Part shown: piece by piece, positions 16,424 through 25,195 of the stretch | Layout of the letters: every line of letters starts with the position of its first letter | Position numbering within the stretch: the first letter of the stretch is position 1 | Origin: Methylomonas koyamae | GTDB lineage: Bacteria; Pseudomonadota; Gammaproteobacteria; Methylococcales; Methylomonadaceae | Reading direction: 5' to 3' | Assembly: GCF_019669905.1 (NCBI RefSeq) | Contig: NZ_AP019777.1 | Location: 1,240,001-1,304,000 of the forward strand | DNA length: 64,000 nucleotides | Made by a program: the position numbers and the translations under genes | The notes under the pieces: generated by a model | The model's database searches: none | Told to the model about the DNA's origin: nothing | The model's input: only the letters and a program-made list of their open reading frames with translations

Positions 16424-17334
16424 CGCGGCGCCGATACCTAGTCAAAGTCTCGCGTTTGGCGGCGTTGGCGATTGCGGCAACGTTGGCGGCGGCATGTGCC
16501 GGTGGTCCGAGTCGGCCGGTCGAGGCCTTCAATCTGGAAACGCCGCGGCCGTTCGGTTACCAGATCGGCGATACCATTCCGATGCGCGTCGTGGTGCAGA
16601 CCCGGCCCGGCGTGCAATTGCAGCCGGCCAGCCTGCCCAAGCCCGGCCCGCTGAACCGGTGGCTGAATCTGCGTCGGATCGAGTTGGCCGAGGCTGGCGA
16701 CGGCGAGTACCGGATCGAGCTGGAATACCAGGTGTTTTACGCGCCGCTGGAAGTGAAAGCCTTGACGATTCCGGGTTTTGCCCTGCGCTTCAGCCAATAC
16801 GGCCAAACCGTCGAGGAGAGCGTGCCGCCCTGGCAATTCACCGTCGCGCCGCTGCGCGAATTGATCGCCCGCCAGGACGAGGCAGGCGAATATCTGCGGC
16901 CGGATCAGGCGCCGGCGTTGTTGGCGACCGCTAGCGTGCGCACCAACTTGGCATTGTCGCTGTTGGCCGCAGCGATGTTGGGCTTGAAGCTGGCGCGACA
17001 GTACGGTTATCTGCCATGGTTTGCCCGGCGCAGCCCGTTCAAAACCGCCGAAAGGCGCTTGCGGCAGTTGCCGCCGGGCGAATTGGCCGCCGGGTTGGCC
17101 GCACTGCACAGCGCATTGAATGCGACTCACGGAACGCCGGTGTTCGGCCACCGCTTGCAGGATTTTCTGAGCGCGCATCCCGAATTCGGCCAAGTTCGCG
17201 CCGAGCTGGCCTGGTTTTTCGACTATTCCAACCGGTTTTTTTTCGCCGGGCAGCGCGACGAGGCCGACACCGACTTAGTGCGCCTGCAAAAGCTGTGCGG
17301 CCTGTGCCGGGCGATAGAGCGGGGGAGCCGATGA
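16420..17334 (+). CDS. mxaA: MxaA, calcium insertion/maturation protein
   Basis: 304 residues from GTG 16420, overlapping the mxaS stop (GTGA). A signal peptide or lipoprotein leader (LAALAIAATLAAACAGG, Cys ~26 as possible lipid site) is followed by a periplasmic beta domain (YQIGDTIPMRVVVQTRPGV). A membrane segment at ~169-187 (NLALSLLAAAMLGLKL) leads to a cytoplasmic tail. MxaA mutants of methylotrophs make inactive methanol dehydrogenase that can be rescued by calcium; family knowledge, not seen here. Confidence 0.9.
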   Translation: MTRRRYLVKVSRLAALAIAATLAAACAGGPSRPVEAFNLETPRPFGYQIGDTIPMRVVVQTRPGVQLQPASLPKPGPLNRWLNLRRIELAEAGDGEYRIELEYQVFYAPLEVKALTIPGFALRFSQYGQTVEESVPPWQFTVAPLRELIARQDEAGEYLRPDQAPALLATASVRTNLALSLLAAAMLGLKLARQYGYLPWFARRSPFKTAERRLRQLPPGELAAGLAALHSALNATHGTPVFGHRLQDFLSAHPEFGQVRAELAWFFDYSNRFFFAGQRDEADTDLVRLQKLCGLCRAIERGSR

Positions 17335-18314
17335 ATTTGGCGGTGGAACAACCCTGGCTGTTGGTAGGCCTGCTGCTGTGCGGCTTGCCCTTGCTCAGAT
17401 ACGGCCAACGTCTGGCCGGCCATCCGGCCTTGGCCCTGTTGCCGCCGGACCGGCTGTCGCTGCTGGCCGACGCTCTGATCCGCTTGCTGGGGGCATTGGC
17501 TCTGGCCGCCCTGGTATTGGGTATGGCCGGGATGTACCGCACGGAACAGCAGGTCGAACGCATCGGCCACGGCGCGCATATCGTGTTGCTGCTGGATCGC
17601 AGCAACAGCATGGACCAGACCTTTGCCGGGACCTCGGCGGAGGCCGGCGGCGCCGAGAGTAAGGCCGCCGCGGCCCGGCGCTTGTTGAGCCAATTCGTCG
17701 AGCGCCGCACACACGACTTGATCGGCGTCGCCGCCTATAGTACCTCGCCGCTGTTCGTCACGCCGCTGACCGAAAACAAGCAGGCGGTAGCCGCGGCCAT
17801 CGCCGCCACGGCGCGGCCGGCGCTGGCCTATACCAACGTCAGCAAGGGCTTGGCGCTGGCCTTGTCTTATTTCGACCAACGCCCGGCGGTCGGCGCCCGC
17901 ATCGTCTTGTTGGTGTCGGACGGCGCCGCGGTGATCGATCCGGACAGCGAAGCCAAGCTCAGAGAATTGTTTCAGCGCCAGCAAGTGCGCCTGTACTGGG
18001 TATTCTTGCGTACCGCCAATAGCCCCGGCTTGTACGACGTACCGAACGATCCGCGCGACGACAATGCCCAGGCCATGCCGGAGCGCTATCTGCATTTGTT
18101 TTTTTCCAGCCTGCATATCCCTTACCAGGCCTACCAGGCGGAAGACCCGGGGGCGATGCGGCAGGCGATCGACGACATCAATCGGCTGGAGCAGCAACCG
18201 CTGCATTATTTCGAACGGATCCCGAAACAAGATCTGGCGCCGCTGTGCTACCGGAGCGCGGCGCTGCTGCTGTTGCTACTGATCGGGCTGAAAGCTTGCG
18301 AGGCCAAATGTTAA
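17331..18314 (+). CDS. mxaC: MxaC, membrane-anchored VWA-domain protein
   Basis: 327 residues from ATG 17331, overlapping the mxaA stop (ATGA). Two N-terminal hydrophobic segments (LLVGLLLCGLPLL, ALIRLLGALALAALVLGMAG) precede a VWA domain with an intact metal-binding MIDAS motif DRSNSMD (~89-95), SPLFVTPLT and VLLVSDGAAV. A last hydrophobic segment lies at ~308-322. VWA/MoxR partners are thought to assist calcium insertion into MxaF. Tightly coupled to mxaK. Confidence 0.92.
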   Translation: MNLAVEQPWLLVGLLLCGLPLLRYGQRLAGHPALALLPPDRLSLLADALIRLLGALALAALVLGMAGMYRTEQQVERIGHGAHIVLLLDRSNSMDQTFAGTSAEAGGAESKAAAARRLLSQFVERRTHDLIGVAAYSTSPLFVTPLTENKQAVAAAIAATARPALAYTNVSKGLALALSYFDQRPAVGARIVLLVSDGAAVIDPDSEAKLRELFQRQQVRLYWVFLRTANSPGLYDVPNDPRDDNAQAMPERYLHLFFSSLHIPYQAYQAEDPGAMRQAIDDINRLEQQPLHYFERIPKQDLAPLCYRSAALLLLLLIGLKACEAKC

Positions 18315-18874
18315 TCCGACGTATCAAACACGGTTTCTGGTGGACCGCGCTGGCCGCCGCATTGTTGGTGGCGCTGAGCCAGGCCTGGCTCTGGGCCGGC
18401 ATTGCCGGGCAAAACCGGCTGATCGGCCAATTGCTGGCCGGGCGCGACGTTGCGGTCGAGGATTTGGCCCATGCCGATCCGGCGGTGCGCTTGGCGCGGG
18501 CGGTGTATTTACGCCAAGCCGGGCGTTACGACGATGCGTTGGCGACCTTGAACCTGTTGTTGCAGCAAGCGCCGGCGGCCTTGCGCGCCCAGGCGCGTTA
18601 CAACCTGGGCAATCTGTATCTGGCCCAAGCGCAGGAAAAACTCGGTCAGGGCAGTGTGGATAGCGCGACGCCGCTGGTCGCATTGGCCAAACAGGCTTAC
18701 CGCGCAGCGCTGGGCGCCGATCCCGGTTTTTGGGATGCCAAATACAATCTGGAAGTGGCGATGCGCTTGCTGCCGGAAATGGACCGGATCGACAGCGGCA
18801 ACCAGGAAGACGACGGCTCGCAAAAGGCCGAGCTGTGGACCACGTTGCCCGGATTCCCGCGCGGTTTGCCGTAA
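18308..18874 (+). CDS. mxaK: MxaK, TPR-like membrane-anchored protein
   Basis: 188 residues from ATG 18308, overlapping the mxaC stop by seven bases. One N-terminal membrane segment (FWWTALAAALLVALSQAWLW) is followed by an alpha-helical region with tetratricopeptide-like helices: RLARAVYLRQAGRYDDALATL, LRAQARYNLGNLYLAQAQ and AYRAALGADPGFWDAKYNLE. The C-terminal ELWTTLPGFPRGLP is typical of MxaK. It belongs to the calcium-insertion set of methanol dehydrogenase maturation. Confidence 0.9.
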   Translation: MLIRRIKHGFWWTALAAALLVALSQAWLWAGIAGQNRLIGQLLAGRDVAVEDLAHADPAVRLARAVYLRQAGRYDDALATLNLLLQQAPAALRAQARYNLGNLYLAQAQEKLGQGSVDSATPLVALAKQAYRAALGADPGFWDAKYNLEVAMRLLPEMDRIDSGNQEDDGSQKAELWTTLPGFPRGLP

Positions 18875-18876
18875 AC

Positions 18877-18930
18877 ATGGCATCCGCTAACCCGTCTGCG
18901 CCGTTTCCGCGCCGGAGCTATCGGTCATGA
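18877..18930 (+). CDS. Putative 17-aa leader ORF coupling mxaK to mxaL
   Basis: An ATG two bases after the mxaK stop opens 17 codons, and the TGA overlaps the mxaL ATG as ATGA. This fills the only gap in an otherwise overlapping run of assembly genes. It could keep ribosomes moving between mxaK and mxaL. No ribosome-binding site is evident and the peptide (rich in Ser, Pro and Arg) has no likeness I know, so this is only a possibility. Confidence 0.25.
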   Translation: MASANPSAPFPRRSYRS

Positions 18931-19853
18931 CGCTATTGAAAGATTTCCGCTTCTGGCTGTTGGCCGCGGCGTTGGCGTTGGCCCTGATCGCCGCGGCCGG
19001 GCCGACCCGCGGCGTGCGCCAGCCGCTGTATCGGCTGATGTTCGTCGTCGACATTACCCGCAGCATGAACACCGAGGATTACCAAATCGGCGGCCATGCC
19101 GTTAGCCGGCTGGACTACGTCAAGCAGGCGCTACGCCGGCAGTTGCTGGCGCTGCCCTGCCAATCGCACGTCGGTTTGGGGGTATTTACCGAGCGGCGGT
19201 CAGTGGTGTTGTTCGAGCCTATCGAAGTCTGTGCCGGCTTTGCCGAAATCGATGCGGCCATCGCGGCATTGGATTGGCGTATGGCTTGGGCCGCGGACAG
19301 CCGAATCGCTGCCGGACTGGCGACGACGCTGGCAACGTTCAAAAACAGCCGGGATGCTTTGGTATTTTTCAGCGACGGCCAGGAGGCTCCGCCGCCGAAT
19401 CCGCGTTACCAGCCGGATTTGACCGTATTCAAAGGCCAGGTCAAAGGCTTGCTTGTCGGTGTCGGCGGCGATCAAGCCACGCCGATTCCCAAGTTCGACG
19501 CCAACGGCAAGCGTTTGGGATTTTATCGGCCGGAAGACGTGCCGCACCGTTCCACGTTCGGCGAGTCGGACCTGAATCCCGAAAAAATCGAAGGTTACGA
19601 CGCCCGCAACGCGCCGTTCGGTAGCCGGGCCGCGACCGGCGACGAGCATCTGAGCCGCTTGCACGAAGACTATCTGCGCAAACTGGCCGGCGACAGCGGC
19701 TTGCGCTACCGGCGGCTGACCGACGCCGACAGTCTGGGCCTTGCGTTGCAAGATTCAGAATTTGCCGAACCGGGCCGGGCCGAGACGGCTATTGCCTGGC
19801 AATTCGCCGGTCTGGCCGTGTTGTTCGTATCGGTTCTGTACTGGCGGCGTTAG
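18927..19853 (+). CDS. mxaL: MxaL, membrane-anchored VWA-domain protein
   Basis: 308 residues. N-terminal membrane segment (FWLLAAALALALIAAAG), then a VWA domain with MIDAS-like VVDITRSMNTED (~40-47), SHVGLGVFTERRSVVLF and ALVFFSDGQEAPP, and a C-terminal membrane anchor (FAGLAVLFVSVLYWRR). The MIDAS reads D-x-T-x-S rather than the usual D-x-S-x-S. Last gene of the cluster here; no mxaD follows. It ends 3 bp from a convergent aminotransferase-fold gene, with no obvious terminator between. Confidence 0.92.
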   Translation: MTLLKDFRFWLLAAALALALIAAAGPTRGVRQPLYRLMFVVDITRSMNTEDYQIGGHAVSRLDYVKQALRRQLLALPCQSHVGLGVFTERRSVVLFEPIEVCAGFAEIDAAIAALDWRMAWAADSRIAAGLATTLATFKNSRDALVFFSDGQEAPPPNPRYQPDLTVFKGQVKGLLVGVGGDQATPIPKFDANGKRLGFYRPEDVPHRSTFGESDLNPEKIEGYDARNAPFGSRAATGDEHLSRLHEDYLRKLAGDSGLRYRRLTDADSLGLALQDSEFAEPGRAETAIAWQFAGLAVLFVSVLYWRR

Positions 19854-19856
19854 GGT

Positions 19857-20999
19857 TTAGTCTGCCGGCGGGCAGTCGGCGGCAATCGTCAAGGCCCGGC
19901 CGATTTCGTCCAGCGAATTGTAAAAATGCGGCGAGAAGCGCACGCCGCCGCCGCGCAACGCGCAGACCACGCCATGTTGCTGCAGATGCCGATACAGCGT
20001 TTCGTTGCCGGCCTGGCGGTGCTTGAACACGACGATGCCGGACTTTAATCTGGGCGCGGCTTCGGACAGTAACAGCAGATTCGGCTGGTTTCGAATGGCT
20101 TGGCGTAAAAAGTCGCTGCGTTCCAGTACCAGGGCTTCGACCGTGTCCATCCCGGTTTCCAGCAACAGCGACAGGCTGGCCGACAAGGCTTGAATGCCCA
20201 GCATGTTCGGGCTGCCGCATTCGAAACGGCGCGCGCTTGGGTGAATTTCCCAGGGCCGGTTCTCGTAGTTGTGGATGTCCTTCATCATATGCCAGCCGTA
20301 CTGGCTCAGTTTCAGCCGCTCCCTGGCCTCCGGCGTGGTATAGAACACGCCCAATCCCTCCGGGCCGAACAGCCATTTATGGCCGTCGGCCATCGCAAAA
20401 TCGGCCTGGCAGGCCTGCACGTCGAATTGCACCGCACCCAGGCTCTGAATCGCGTCGACGCAAAATAAAATACCGTGCCGCTTGCAAAATTCGCCGATGC
20501 GCACCAAATCCATTCTGAGGCCGGAACCGAACTGGATCGAACTGACCGTCAGCAGCCGGGTGTTTTGGTCCACCAGCGCAAACAACGCGTCTTCCGGCGT
20601 GGCCGCGCTGCGCAGGTCGGTCTCGCGGAATTCCACGCCCTGGGCCGACAGCGCTTGCCAGGGCAGGCGGTTGGAGGGGAATTCCTCGTTGCTGGAGACG
20701 ATGTTGTCGCCGGCTTGCCAGGGCAGGCCGCAGGCGACGAAGGACAGCGCTTCCGAGGTGTTTTTGACCAGGGCGATATCGTCCGCGGAAGCGGCGTTGA
20801 GCAAGTCCCTTAGCTGGCGCCGAATCAGCAATTCTTTTTTCAGCCAATCCGGATAGTAATGCGAGCCCCAGTCGCGGTTTTGTTCGGCGAAGGCGATCAC
20901 GGCGGCGCTGGTGCGTTTCGGCCACGGCGCCACGGCGGCATGGTTCAAGTAAATCAACTCGTCGCTGAGCGGAAATTCGGGATGTTTCATGATAGGCAT
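19857..20999 (-). CDS. Class V aminotransferase-fold PLP enzyme
   Basis: 380 residues. Fold-type I PLP enzyme of the cysteine desulfurase/class V group: YLNHAAVAPWP at the N-terminus, VKNTSEALSFVACGL, SSNEEFPSNRLPW, CVDAIQSLGAVQFDV (Asp contacting the PLP ring) and the Schiff-base Lys in MADGHKWLFGPEG (~208). A substrate Arg region appears as GGGVRFSPHFYNSLDEI. No catalytic Cys loop of true NifS/IscS is evident, so the substrate is unclear. It is convergent with mxaL and seems to be a single-gene unit. An ATG three codons further in (20990) is an alternative start. Confidence 0.85.
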   Translation of the reverse strand: MPIMKHPEFPLSDELIYLNHAAVAPWPKRTSAAVIAFAEQNRDWGSHYYPDWLKKELLIRRQLRDLLNAASADDIALVKNTSEALSFVACGLPWQAGDNIVSSNEEFPSNRLPWQALSAQGVEFRETDLRSAATPEDALFALVDQNTRLLTVSSIQFGSGLRMDLVRIGEFCKRHGILFCVDAIQSLGAVQFDVQACQADFAMADGHKWLFGPEGLGVFYTTPEARERLKLSQYGWHMMKDIHNYENRPWEIHPSARRFECGSPNMLGIQALSASLSLLLETGMDTVEALVLERSDFLRQAIRNQPNLLLLSEAAPRLKSGIVVFKHRQAGNETLYRHLQQHGVVCALRGGGVRFSPHFYNSLDEIGRALTIAADCPPAD

Positions 21000-21220
21000 T
21001 CCGGCTGGAGGTAAAAATGCCTCGCGAACGGGCTACGGGGCGCTTGGCTTACGGCCAATCATAACGGGGCCGGCGCCGCAAATTCAATCGATAATCCGTT
21101 GCGGCCGGCGTCCGCAAACAGCAGATATCGGCCAAGCCGTGTTATAAAACATACAGGCGTTGCGGCAAATGCATCGAGGCCGCCGCCAATCGTGTCAATT
21201 TATTTTTCGTAATTTTAGAG

Positions 21221-22756
21221 ATGATGGAATTAATTTGGATCAGTGCAGCGTATCTGACCGGCCTGCTCGCCAGCCGGCTGTCTTTTCCGCCCTTGGTAGG
21301 CTATTTGGCTGCCGGCTATGCCCTGAATGCGCTGGGCGTCGCGCCGTTGGCCGATCTGAACCACATTGCCGAGATCGGCATCGAGTTGCTGTTGTTTTCG
21401 GTGGGATTGAAGTTGAAACCGGCGTCGTTGATCCGGCGCGAAGTGGTCAGCGTCGGCGGCGCCCACTTGCTGATGACGACCCTGATTTCGGCCCTGGTGT
21501 TTTTCTGGTTGGAACAACATATCACCGGCGGGCTGGTGCTCGGCGTCAGTTTGGCCTTTTCCAGCACCGTGCTGGCGATCAAGGTGCTGGAAGACAACGG
21601 CGAACTGTCGTCGTTGCACGGCCGGGACGTGATGAGTATTTTGATTTTGCAGGATATCGTCGCCATCGGCCTGTTGGCCGTGGCGGAGCGCAAGCAACCG
21701 ACGCAATGGGCGTTGGCCTTATTCCTGTTGCCGTTGCTGCGGCCGTTGGCGCATCGGATATTGGCTGCCAGCCGTTCGTCCGAGCTGTTGCTGCTGTTGG
21801 GCGTGACGTTGGCCTTGGCCGGCGGCGTTGCCGCCGAAAATTCGGGGATTTCCGCCGACATCGGGGCGCTACTGACCGGCGTGATGCTGGCCAACCACAC
21901 CAAAATCAACGAATTGACCGACCGTTTATGGGGGCTGAAAGAATTGTTCCTGGTGGCGTTTTTTCTGCAGATCGGCGTCAGCGATTTGCCGAGCCGGGAG
22001 CAGGTGTTTCAGGCACTGCAGTTATTGGCCTTGCTGCCGGTTCAAGGTGCGCTGTTTTTCGGGTTGTTCCTGTTCGCCGGCCTGCGCGCCCGTACCGCCT
22101 TCGTCTCGACGCTGGCCTTGACCACCTACAGCGAATTCGCCTTGATTACCACCCGCGCCGTGGTCGATGCCAAACTGCTGCCGGCCGAATGGAATGCGGT
22201 CATCAGCCTGGCGGTGGCCGGTTCGCTGGCGATCGCGGCGCCGTTGAACCGCTATTCGCATGTCTTGTTCTCCTGGTTCGAACCGTTTCTGGTGCGCTTC
22301 GAGAAGAAAACCGGCAATCCCGACCGGCTGCCGGAATCCTTCGGCGTCGCCGAATGGCTGGTGATCGGTATGGGCCGGACCGGCGTCTCGGCCTACCAAG
22401 CCTTGTCGGCTCAGGAACAGCGGGTGGTCGGCCTGGATGCCGACCCTACCGTACTGGAAAACCTGTTGGCCGAAGGCCGGCGCGTGGTCTACGGCGACGC
22501 CGAGGATAGCGAACTGTGGAGCGGATTGCGCCTGGAGCGGATGAAAGGCATCGTCATCACGGTACCGGACGTCGAAACCCGCTTGCTGGCGATCGCTCAG
22601 TTGCGCAAACGCGGCTTCAAAGGCCAGATCGGCACCTTGTGCTACCACTATGAGGAAGAGCAGGAACTGAAGCGGGTTGGCGCCGACTATGTAATCCATC
22701 CTTTGGTGGAAGCCGGCAACCAATTGGCCAAGCATATGCTGGGGGTCGGGAATTGA
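21221..22756 (+). CDS. Kef-type monovalent cation:proton antiporter (CPA2) with TrkA-N domain
   Basis: 511 residues. The N-terminal ~355 residues carry about 11-12 hydrophobic segments of the Na+/H+ exchanger fold, including IGIELLLFSVGLKLKP, LVLGVSLAFSSTVLAIKVLED and ISADIGALLTGVMLANHTK with the expected acidic transport residues. The C-terminal cytoplasmic part (~375-505) is a Rossmann TrkA-N domain: LVIGMGRTGVSAYQAL, VVGLDADP, VVYGDAEDSEL. It likely exchanges K+ or Na+ for protons. The 221 bp upstream, shared with the divergent aminotransferase-fold gene, probably hold both promoters. Confidence 0.92.
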   Translation: MMELIWISAAYLTGLLASRLSFPPLVGYLAAGYALNALGVAPLADLNHIAEIGIELLLFSVGLKLKPASLIRREVVSVGGAHLLMTTLISALVFFWLEQHITGGLVLGVSLAFSSTVLAIKVLEDNGELSSLHGRDVMSILILQDIVAIGLLAVAERKQPTQWALALFLLPLLRPLAHRILAASRSSELLLLLGVTLALAGGVAAENSGISADIGALLTGVMLANHTKINELTDRLWGLKELFLVAFFLQIGVSDLPSREQVFQALQLLALLPVQGALFFGLFLFAGLRARTAFVSTLALTTYSEFALITTRAVVDAKLLPAEWNAVISLAVAGSLAIAAPLNRYSHVLFSWFEPFLVRFEKKTGNPDRLPESFGVAEWLVIGMGRTGVSAYQALSAQEQRVVGLDADPTVLENLLAEGRRVVYGDAEDSELWSGLRLERMKGIVITVPDVETRLLAIAQLRKRGFKGQIGTLCYHYEEEQELKRVGADYVIHPLVEAGNQLAKHMLGVGN

Positions 22757-23112
22757 GCGGAGGCAAGTCGATCCAACGCGACCGATGTATTCCGCAATGC
22801 CCGTGTCCGCTCAATGTATAAACCGCTATTGGCAGACCGCAGCATCGCGCCTCACTCGCATTCGTAACGCAGACCCCGTCTATGTTGGTACATCCCTGTG
22901 CAATTCACCGAATTGCACAAGTCCATTTCGACCGACGCATTGTCCGCCTATTGCGGGTGAGTTAGCCTCTCTGAAATCGATCCTGGGCTAAGAGCGGGAT
23001 TCAATCCGCTAATTGTTCGCAATTTATTCAGTTGGTTACGAACGATCGGCAGATTATTTCGATTGTAAAGCTCGTATATCCATCTAGTTGGCCGGATCAA
23101 GCAGTCCGGTCA
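22757..23112. other. Intergenic region without recognisable features
   Basis: 356 bp between the antiporter gene and the HxlR gene. I see no plausible gene, strong hairpin or repeat shared with other parts of the window. A short inverted pair, GTGCAATTC/GAATTGCAC, lies near 22899-22918. Confidence 0.5.
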
Positions 23113-23556
23113 TCAACCGCCATCCGGCAGCACAAATCGTAGCGGACGAGTTCCAATCTCCGCCCCAGTGACCGCGTCTATGGCCACCGGTTTAATATCC
23201 TCTCCGGTTTCGACATCCTGAATGCGCACCAACGGGCCGCCGCCGCGATACTGATGGCCCCAGGCGCCGAGCATGACCAGCACCGGCAGAAAATCGCGGC
23301 CGGCGGCGGTCAACACATACTCCTCGCGCGGCGGCCGCTCCGAATACAGCCGCTTTTCCAACATGCCTTCCTCCGTCAGCGTCGCCAGGCGCCGGGTCAA
23401 CATCGTCGGCGCGATACCTAGACTTTTTCGAAATTGGTCGAAACGGGTCAGACCAATATGGGCGTCCCGCAAAATCAACAAGCTCCATGCGTCGCCGAGA
23501 AAAGCCAGGCAACGCGCTATCGGGCAAGGGTCGGCGCAAATATTTTTATCGTTCAT
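23113..23556 (-). CDS. HxlR-family transcriptional regulator
   Basis: 147 residues. Winged HTH of the HxlR type: CPIARCLAFLGDAWSLLILRD with the conserved CPI and GDAW, LTRFDQFRKSLGIAPTMLTRRLATL as recognition region, and EEYVLTAAGRDFLPVL. Cysteines at ~8 and ~11-15 could be redox sensing, as in some HxlR members. Divergent from the SDR gene, with a 101-bp spacer holding repeated GATAGTAAC sites, so it probably controls both genes. Confidence 0.93.
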   Translation of the reverse strand: MNDKNICADPCPIARCLAFLGDAWSLLILRDAHIGLTRFDQFRKSLGIAPTMLTRRLATLTEEGMLEKRLYSERPPREEYVLTAAGRDFLPVLVMLGAWGHQYRGGGPLVRIQDVETGEDIKPVAIDAVTGAEIGTRPLRFVLPDGG

Positions 23557-23573
23557 ACGTTTTTAGTAGTGAC

Positions 23574-23618
23574 TTAATATTAAATTGATAGTAACATTGC
23601 TATCGAAATGATAGTAAC
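23574..23618. promoter_or_regulatory. Candidate HxlR operator region
   Basis: Between the divergent genes lie a palindrome TTAATATTAA (23574-23583) and two direct copies of GATAGTAAC (23587-23595, 23610-23618) spaced 23 bp, about two helix turns. The first also pairs with CTATC (23600-23604). This layout fits binding of a dimeric regulator; the link to the HxlR protein is inferred from position. Confidence 0.55.
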
Positions 23619-23657
23619 ACTTAGACGATAGACAATCCACCCCACGGGAGACTTGAT

Positions 23658-24473
23658 ATGAACAATAAAGACAATGCCGTCGCTTTGATTACCGGCGCAT
23701 CCTCGGGCATTGGGCTGGTAACGGCCAAGGCCCTGCAACGAGCGGGATACCGGGTATTCGGTACCAGCCGCAGGGCAGCGGCAAGCCCTGACGGCATCAC
23801 GATGCTGAGCTGCGACGTAACCGACGAAGCGTCGGTAAACGACATGGTCGCCGAGGTCTTGCAACAGGCCGGGCGCATTGATCTGCTGGTCAACAATGCC
23901 GGCGTCGGCCTACTCGGCGCCGCGGAAGAATCGTCTACCGCGCAGGCCCAGGCCTTGTTCGACGTCAACCTGTTCGGCATCACCCGCGTCACCAATGCCG
24001 TGCTGCCGACCATGCGCGGCCAAGGAAAAGGCAGAATCGTCAATATCAGCTCGGTAATGGGCTTGATCCCGGCGCCGTACAACGCGCTATATGCCGCGAC
24101 CAAGCATGCGGTCGAAGGCTATTCCGAATCGCTCGATCACGAATTGCGCAGCTTCGGCATTCGGGTGGTGCTGGTTGAGCCGGCATTTACCCGCACCGCG
24201 TTCGAAGCCAGCCTAACCAAGCCAGATCGGCCGCTGGCCGTCTATGACTCGGTGCGCGCCGGCATGGCAGTGCTGATGCGCAATGGCGTCAATGCGGGCG
24301 ACGCTCCGGAGGTGGTGGCCGATACGGTGTTGAAAGCCGCGACTGCCGCGGTTCCCAGCAGGCGTTATACCGCCGGAAAACAGGCAAGCCAGGTGCGTTT
24401 CCTGCGCCGTTTCTTCCCGGAAGCCTTGGTAGACAAGAGCTTACGCCGGTTTAACCAGCTGCCGATAGTCTGA
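23658..24473 (+). CDS. Short-chain dehydrogenase/reductase
   Basis: 271 residues. Classical SDR: cofactor motif ITGASSGIGLVTAKAL (~12-27), LVNNAGVGLLG, catalytic Ser in GRIVNISSVMGL (~133) and YAATKHAVEGYSESL with the Tyr-x-x-x-Lys pair (~147-151). The Gly-rich loop followed by GTSRRAAA suggests NADP(H) preference. A GGGAG ribosome-binding sequence precedes the ATG. Substrate unknown; divergent pairing with HxlR is a common arrangement for aldehyde or quinone stress genes. Confidence 0.93.
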   Translation: MNNKDNAVALITGASSGIGLVTAKALQRAGYRVFGTSRRAAASPDGITMLSCDVTDEASVNDMVAEVLQQAGRIDLLVNNAGVGLLGAAEESSTAQAQALFDVNLFGITRVTNAVLPTMRGQGKGRIVNISSVMGLIPAPYNALYAATKHAVEGYSESLDHELRSFGIRVVLVEPAFTRTAFEASLTKPDRPLAVYDSVRAGMAVLMRNGVNAGDAPEVVADTVLKAATAAVPSRRYTAGKQASQVRFLRRFFPEALVDKSLRRFNQLPIV

Positions 24474-24578
24474 ATATTAGAAAAATAACGCCGTGAACCA
24501 TGCCGCGGCACCATCGGCGCCGTTGCTATTCGGGCGACAAGCTAAGTGCAGACCATTCCTTGGGAGCTATGAACAACG

Positions 24579-25151
24579 ATGTCGATTAAAACCGCAAACG
24601 CTCGCGAACGAATCTTGTTGGCAGCTAAAACGCTCTTCTCCAGCCAAGGTATTAGAGCTACAAGTGTCGATAGCGTCGTCAAATCGGCCAATACCCACAA
24701 AATGACGCTTTACAAGCACTTCTGCTCCAAGGAAGCGCTAATCGTTGCTTACTTAGACAAACACAGTGCCGAATTTTGGGCTTGGTTCGTCGCGCAAATT
24801 GAGCGCAAAGCGCAGACGCCGAAAGACCAGCTGTTAGCCATTTTCGATGTCCATGCCGGATGGTTGGCCAGTCCTGATTTCCAAGGCTGCCCATTGATCA
24901 AGGCCGCCGCGGAATATCCCGAGCAAAGCCATGCGGTGCATCGAGCATCCGCCGCGTTTTACCGCAGGCTACAACACCATATGACCGATTTGTCGGCACG
25001 GGCCGGCGCGCAGTCTCCGGAACGGCTGGCCGGGCAACTGTGTGCCTTGTTCCAGGGTGCCATCGTCTCCGCACAATTGCAGCGCCATTCCGGCGCGGGC
25101 GTCGATGCCAGGTTGGCCGCCGAGATACTGATCAAAAACAGCATCGAATGA
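24579..25151 (+). CDS. TetR-family transcriptional regulator
   Basis: 190 residues. N-terminal HTH at ~10-57 (ARERILLAAKTLFSSQGIRATSV, VVKSANTHKMTLYKHFCSKEALI), followed by the ligand-binding region (GWLASPDFQGCPLIKAAAEYP) seen in many small-molecule-responsive TetR proteins. It lies 44 bp upstream of the RND adaptor gene in the same direction and is the likely repressor of the efflux operon. Confidence 0.93.
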   Translation: MSIKTANARERILLAAKTLFSSQGIRATSVDSVVKSANTHKMTLYKHFCSKEALIVAYLDKHSAEFWAWFVAQIERKAQTPKDQLLAIFDVHAGWLASPDFQGCPLIKAAAEYPEQSHAVHRASAAFYRRLQHHMTDLSARAGAQSPERLAGQLCALFQGAIVSAQLQRHSGAGVDARLAAEILIKNSIE

Positions 25152-25195
25152 CTATTTCTAACATTACCGAACCTTTTACCGAAGGAGGCAGCAAT

